NCBI GenBank assembly: GCA_035485275.1
Contig: DATHOE010000012.1
Location: 62,001 to 126,000 of the forward strand
Length of the DNA: 64,000 nt
Origin: DAIDJD01 sp035485275
Lineage (GTDB): Bacteria > Oederibacteriota > JAJYGY01 > DAIDJD01
Direction of reading: 5' to 3'
The notes under the pieces: model-generated
Databases searched by the model: none
What the model saw: only the letters and a program-made list of their open reading frames with translations
What the model was told of the DNA's origin: nothing
In this document: positions 62,010-64,000 of the stretch, piece after piece
How positions within the stretch are numbered: the stretch's first letter is position 1
How the letters are laid out: each line of letters begins with the position of its first letter
Position numbers and translations under genes: made by a program

Positions 62010-63224
62010 TTGGCACGCCGTATCAAAACTCTTGAATCCCCAGGAAGTCCCGCCCCCTGGTCCTGGCTGGGCCGCCAGGTCCTGGCCCTGGGCCTGGTGA
62101 GCCTGCTCACGGACATGGGCACGGAGATGGGCATGCCCCTTCTGCCGGCCCTGGTCACGGGCCTGGGCGGAGGGGCCGTGGCCCTGGGGCTCATCGACGG
62201 CCTGGCCGACACCGTGGCGGCCCTGCTGCAGCTTTTCGCGGGGCGGAGGGCGGACCGCAGCGGCCAAAGGCGGCCCTGGGTGCTCTTCGGCTACGGATTC
62301 TCCGGCCTGATGCGCCCCCTTTTCGGCCTGGCGGGCGCGCCCTGGCAGGTGGTGGCGGTGCGCTCCGCGGACCGCGTGGGCAAGGGCCTGCGCAAGCCAT
62401 CCCGCGACAGCCTGCTCGAGGCCGCCGCGACCCCGGAGACGCGGGGGCGGGTTTTCGGCTTCCACGACGCCATGGACAACGCCGGCCAGGTGCTGGGCCC
62501 GCTCACGGCCGTGGCCCTGCTGGCCCTCTTCGCGGGAGATCCGCGCAAAGTGCTGGTGCTGGCCATCGTGCCCGGCGCTTTGGCCTTCGCCGCGGTGCTT
62601 TTCCTGGTGCGTGAGGAAGGCCCGAAAGCGGACAAGAAAGCCCCGGTCCTTAGCTGGATCCCGCCCCTCGAGATCCTTCCGGCACTCATCCCCATCGCCC
62701 TCTTCACCCTGGGCAACGCCAGCGACCTCTTCCTGCTCCTGAAGGTCCAGTCCGCGGGCGCGCCCCTCTGGGGCCTGGCCCTGCTGTGGTCCGCCTTCGC
62801 CGTGGTGAAGGTCCTGGGCGCGCTTCTGGGGGGGCCCTTGGCCGACCGCCTGGGGGCCCGCGCCGCCATCAGCCTGGGCTGGGCCTGGTATGGGATCATC
62901 TACCTCGCCTTCGCGCGCGCCGGCAGCGTCCGCGCCATGGTCGCCCTGTTCCTCGCCTACGGCCTCTTCCACGGTTTCAGCGAAGGGCCGCAGAAGGCCC
63001 TGGTGGGCGCCCTGGCCCCCAAGGCCCTCAAGGCCACCTGCTTCGGCTGGCTCGGCCTCACCACCGGCCTGCTGGCCCTGCCCGCCGGCCTGCTCTTCGG
63101 CGGCCTGTGGGCCTGGCAGGGGCCGGCTTGTGCCTTCAGCGCCGGCGCGGCCCTGGCCCTGGGCGGCCTGGCCCTGCTGTGGACGCCCTGGGTCCGCAGC
63201 CCTGGCCCGGAGGCGCGGGCCTAA
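62010..63224 (+). CDS. MFS transporter
   Basis: The 404-residue protein has about 12 TM segments. The loop 2-3 motif GRRADRSGQRRPWVLFGYG and DRVGKGLRKPSRDSLLEAAATPETRGRVFGFHDAMDNAGQVLGPL are typical of a bacterial MFS group of unknown substrate. The TTG start has a poor SD, but no better start precedes TM1. It is divergent from the ABC exporter with a 45-bp spacer. Confidence 0.87.
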   Translation: MARRIKTLESPGSPAPWSWLGRQVLALGLVSLLTDMGTEMGMPLLPALVTGLGGGAVALGLIDGLADTVAALLQLFAGRRADRSGQRRPWVLFGYGFSGLMRPLFGLAGAPWQVVAVRSADRVGKGLRKPSRDSLLEAAATPETRGRVFGFHDAMDNAGQVLGPLTAVALLALFAGDPRKVLVLAIVPGALAFAAVLFLVREEGPKADKKAPVLSWIPPLEILPALIPIALFTLGNASDLFLLLKVQSAGAPLWGLALLWSAFAVVKVLGALLGGPLADRLGARAAISLGWAWYGIIYLAFARAGSVRAMVALFLAYGLFHGFSEGPQKALVGALAPKALKATCFGWLGLTTGLLALPAGLLFGGLWAWQGPACAFSAGAALALGGLALLWTPWVRSPGPEARA

Positions 63225-63232
63225 GGGGCAGT

Positions 63233-63261
63233 TGCCACTGGCAAAGGCCGATGCAATAATC
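63233..63261 (+). promoter_or_regulatory. Sigma-70-type promoter
   Basis: TTGCCA (63233-63238), 17-nt spacer, AATAAT (63256-63261). It lies upstream of the TPR protein gene at 63300. Confidence 0.55.
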
Positions 63262-63299
63262 TTGGCGTTTAGCCTGTCCGGCCCGAGCACAGGAATGCC

Positions 63300-63944
63300 A
63301 TGCCGTCCTTTGCGTCCCTAATCCTGCCCGCCTTAAGCCTGTTTTTGCCGGCCGCCTGTTTCGCCGATTCCAACGCCGCGCTCCAGCACGACACCGCCGA
63401 GGCGCTGTCCCAGGGCATCGTCAACAACAACTCCCAGGAATTGGGCGTGGGCCTGATGGGCCTGGGCGCCATGGCGGTGCTGGACGCCGCCAACGCCCCC
63501 GCCCCCCGTCCCGCGGGCCCGAGCCCCGCCCAGATGGCCGAGATCCGGCGCCAGCAGAGGCTGGCCATGGCCGCCCAGCAGCTCAACAGCAAGGGCCTCG
63601 CCTACCTGAACGCGGGGAAATACGGCATGGCCATTTTCGAATTCCAGATGGCCCTGGCCAAGACCCCGGGCGACGCCGGCATCGCCAACAACCTGGCCAT
63701 GGCCAAGCAGCAGCGCGCCTTTGAGGCCGAGAAACGGGAGGCCCTGGGCGACCTGAAGGGGGCGCCCGGCGCCTCCGCCCCGGACGGCGGGCTCAAGGAC
63801 GACGCGGCCTCCGACAGCGCCCTGAAGGACGACTCCCAACCCGCCGCCAAGCCCAGGGAAAGCACGGAAAAGCCCCAGGAAAGGGCCCAGGAAGCCAGCG
63901 CCTCCACGGACAGCGGCGCGAACGACGACCTGCAGTTGAAGTAG
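63300..63944 (+). CDS. Exported TPR-containing protein with charged tail
   Basis: The 214-residue protein has a signal peptide with AACFA before DSN, so a lipobox-like or SPI cleavage near 22 is possible. A helical middle contains a TPR-like unit (LNSKGLAYLNAGKYGMAIFEFQMALAKTPGDAGIANNLA). The C-terminal 65 residues are low-complexity Asp/Lys/Pro/Glu. No family is recognised. Confidence 0.7.
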   Translation: MPSFASLILPALSLFLPAACFADSNAALQHDTAEALSQGIVNNNSQELGVGLMGLGAMAVLDAANAPAPRPAGPSPAQMAEIRRQQRLAMAAQQLNSKGLAYLNAGKYGMAIFEFQMALAKTPGDAGIANNLAMAKQQRAFEAEKREALGDLKGAPGASAPDGGLKDDAASDSALKDDSQPAAKPRESTEKPQERAQEASASTDSGANDDLQLK

Positions 63945-63995
63945 TTCCGCACACGCGGACAGAGACGTCCAAACACAACCCACCCGGAGTCAGTG

Positions 63996-64000
63996 ATGAA
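63996..64000 (+). CDS. Start of a gene cut by the window edge
   Basis: An ATG at 63996 follows CGGAG with a 6-nt gap. Only the first codon is visible. Confidence 0.4.

Overview
The window is GC-rich (roughly two-thirds G+C by eye) and densely coded. Frequent TTG and GTG starts and many 4-nt ATGA/GTGA stop-start overlaps point to tightly coupled operons. The organism is a diderm bacterium: there are predicted outer-membrane beta-barrels, O-antigen-ligase-type membrane proteins, dTDP-rhamnose genes, signal peptides and a sigma-54 enhancer-binding regulator. Several intergenic regions carry TTGnnn-N17-TAnnnT sigma-70-type promoters. I cannot fix the phylum from sequence alone. Fusions of Wzy-type membrane domains to TPR repeats, RNase Y, and a 6S RNA next to rny would suit a deep-branching group such as Elusimicrobiota, Fibrobacterota or a deltaproteobacterial-type lineage.

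Layout. (1) 1-2.1 kb: end of a sensor kinase, its NtrC-type regulator, then a palindrome, a -24/-12 promoter and a small secreted His/Lys-rich peptide. (2) 2.1-7.1 kb: a CPBP membrane protease, rmlB-rmlA-rmlC with a DUF4301 protein where rmlD might be expected, and a small zinc-ribbon membrane protein. (3) 7.1-8.7 kb: an AT-richer insert of toxin/antitoxin-like genes with palindromic operators. (4) 8.7-15.1 kb: ymdB-rny, a 6S RNA upstream of rny on the same strand, an outer-membrane protein, a phosphoglycolate-phosphatase-like HAD protein, tpx and a HEAT-repeat protein. (5) 15.1-37.4 kb: one long co-directional run, purB-purS-purQ-purL-purF-purM, two Wzy-TPR proteins, an ABC-2 exporter, purN-purH-purD, a hypothetical protein, rpiB, glyA, a third Wzy-TPR protein and nrdR. 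(6) 37.4-39.5 kb: a DsbD/ScsB-type reductase and tRNA-Asn. (7) 39.5-45.7 kb: a lower-GC accessory region that starts at tRNA-Asn. It holds degenerate repeats of the tRNA 3' end, 11-bp-phased GGCACA boxes, vsr beside a truncated cytosine methyltransferase, a PIN remnant, RHH genes, a complete BrnT/BrnA module, a phage-type small protein and a small cytochrome c cluster. (8) 45.8-50.6 kb: a patatin-like lipase, a PH-domain protein, a methyltransferase and envelope proteins. (9) 50.7-58.2 kb: a two-gene PTS (IIA-HPr-EI fusion and IIC-IIB-IIB), a 2-TM protein, a secreted GH31 alpha-glucosidase and a cold-shock protein. (10) 58.3-64 kb: a heterodimeric ABC exporter, an MFS transporter and a TPR lipo/periplasmic protein.

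How it fits together. The 15-37 kb run joins purine synthesis to supply of its inputs (rpiB for ribose-5-phosphate, glyA for one-carbon units) and to nrdR, which controls ribonucleotide reductase, but it is interrupted by envelope polysaccharide-type genes. The PTS and the secreted alpha-glucosidase look like a capture-and-import unit for alpha-glucosides. The most interesting signals are the self-contained sigma-54 circuit at the left end, the tRNA-Asn island, the twin-palindrome toxin/antitoxin operators, the dead second EIIB domain and the 6S-rny leader arrangement.
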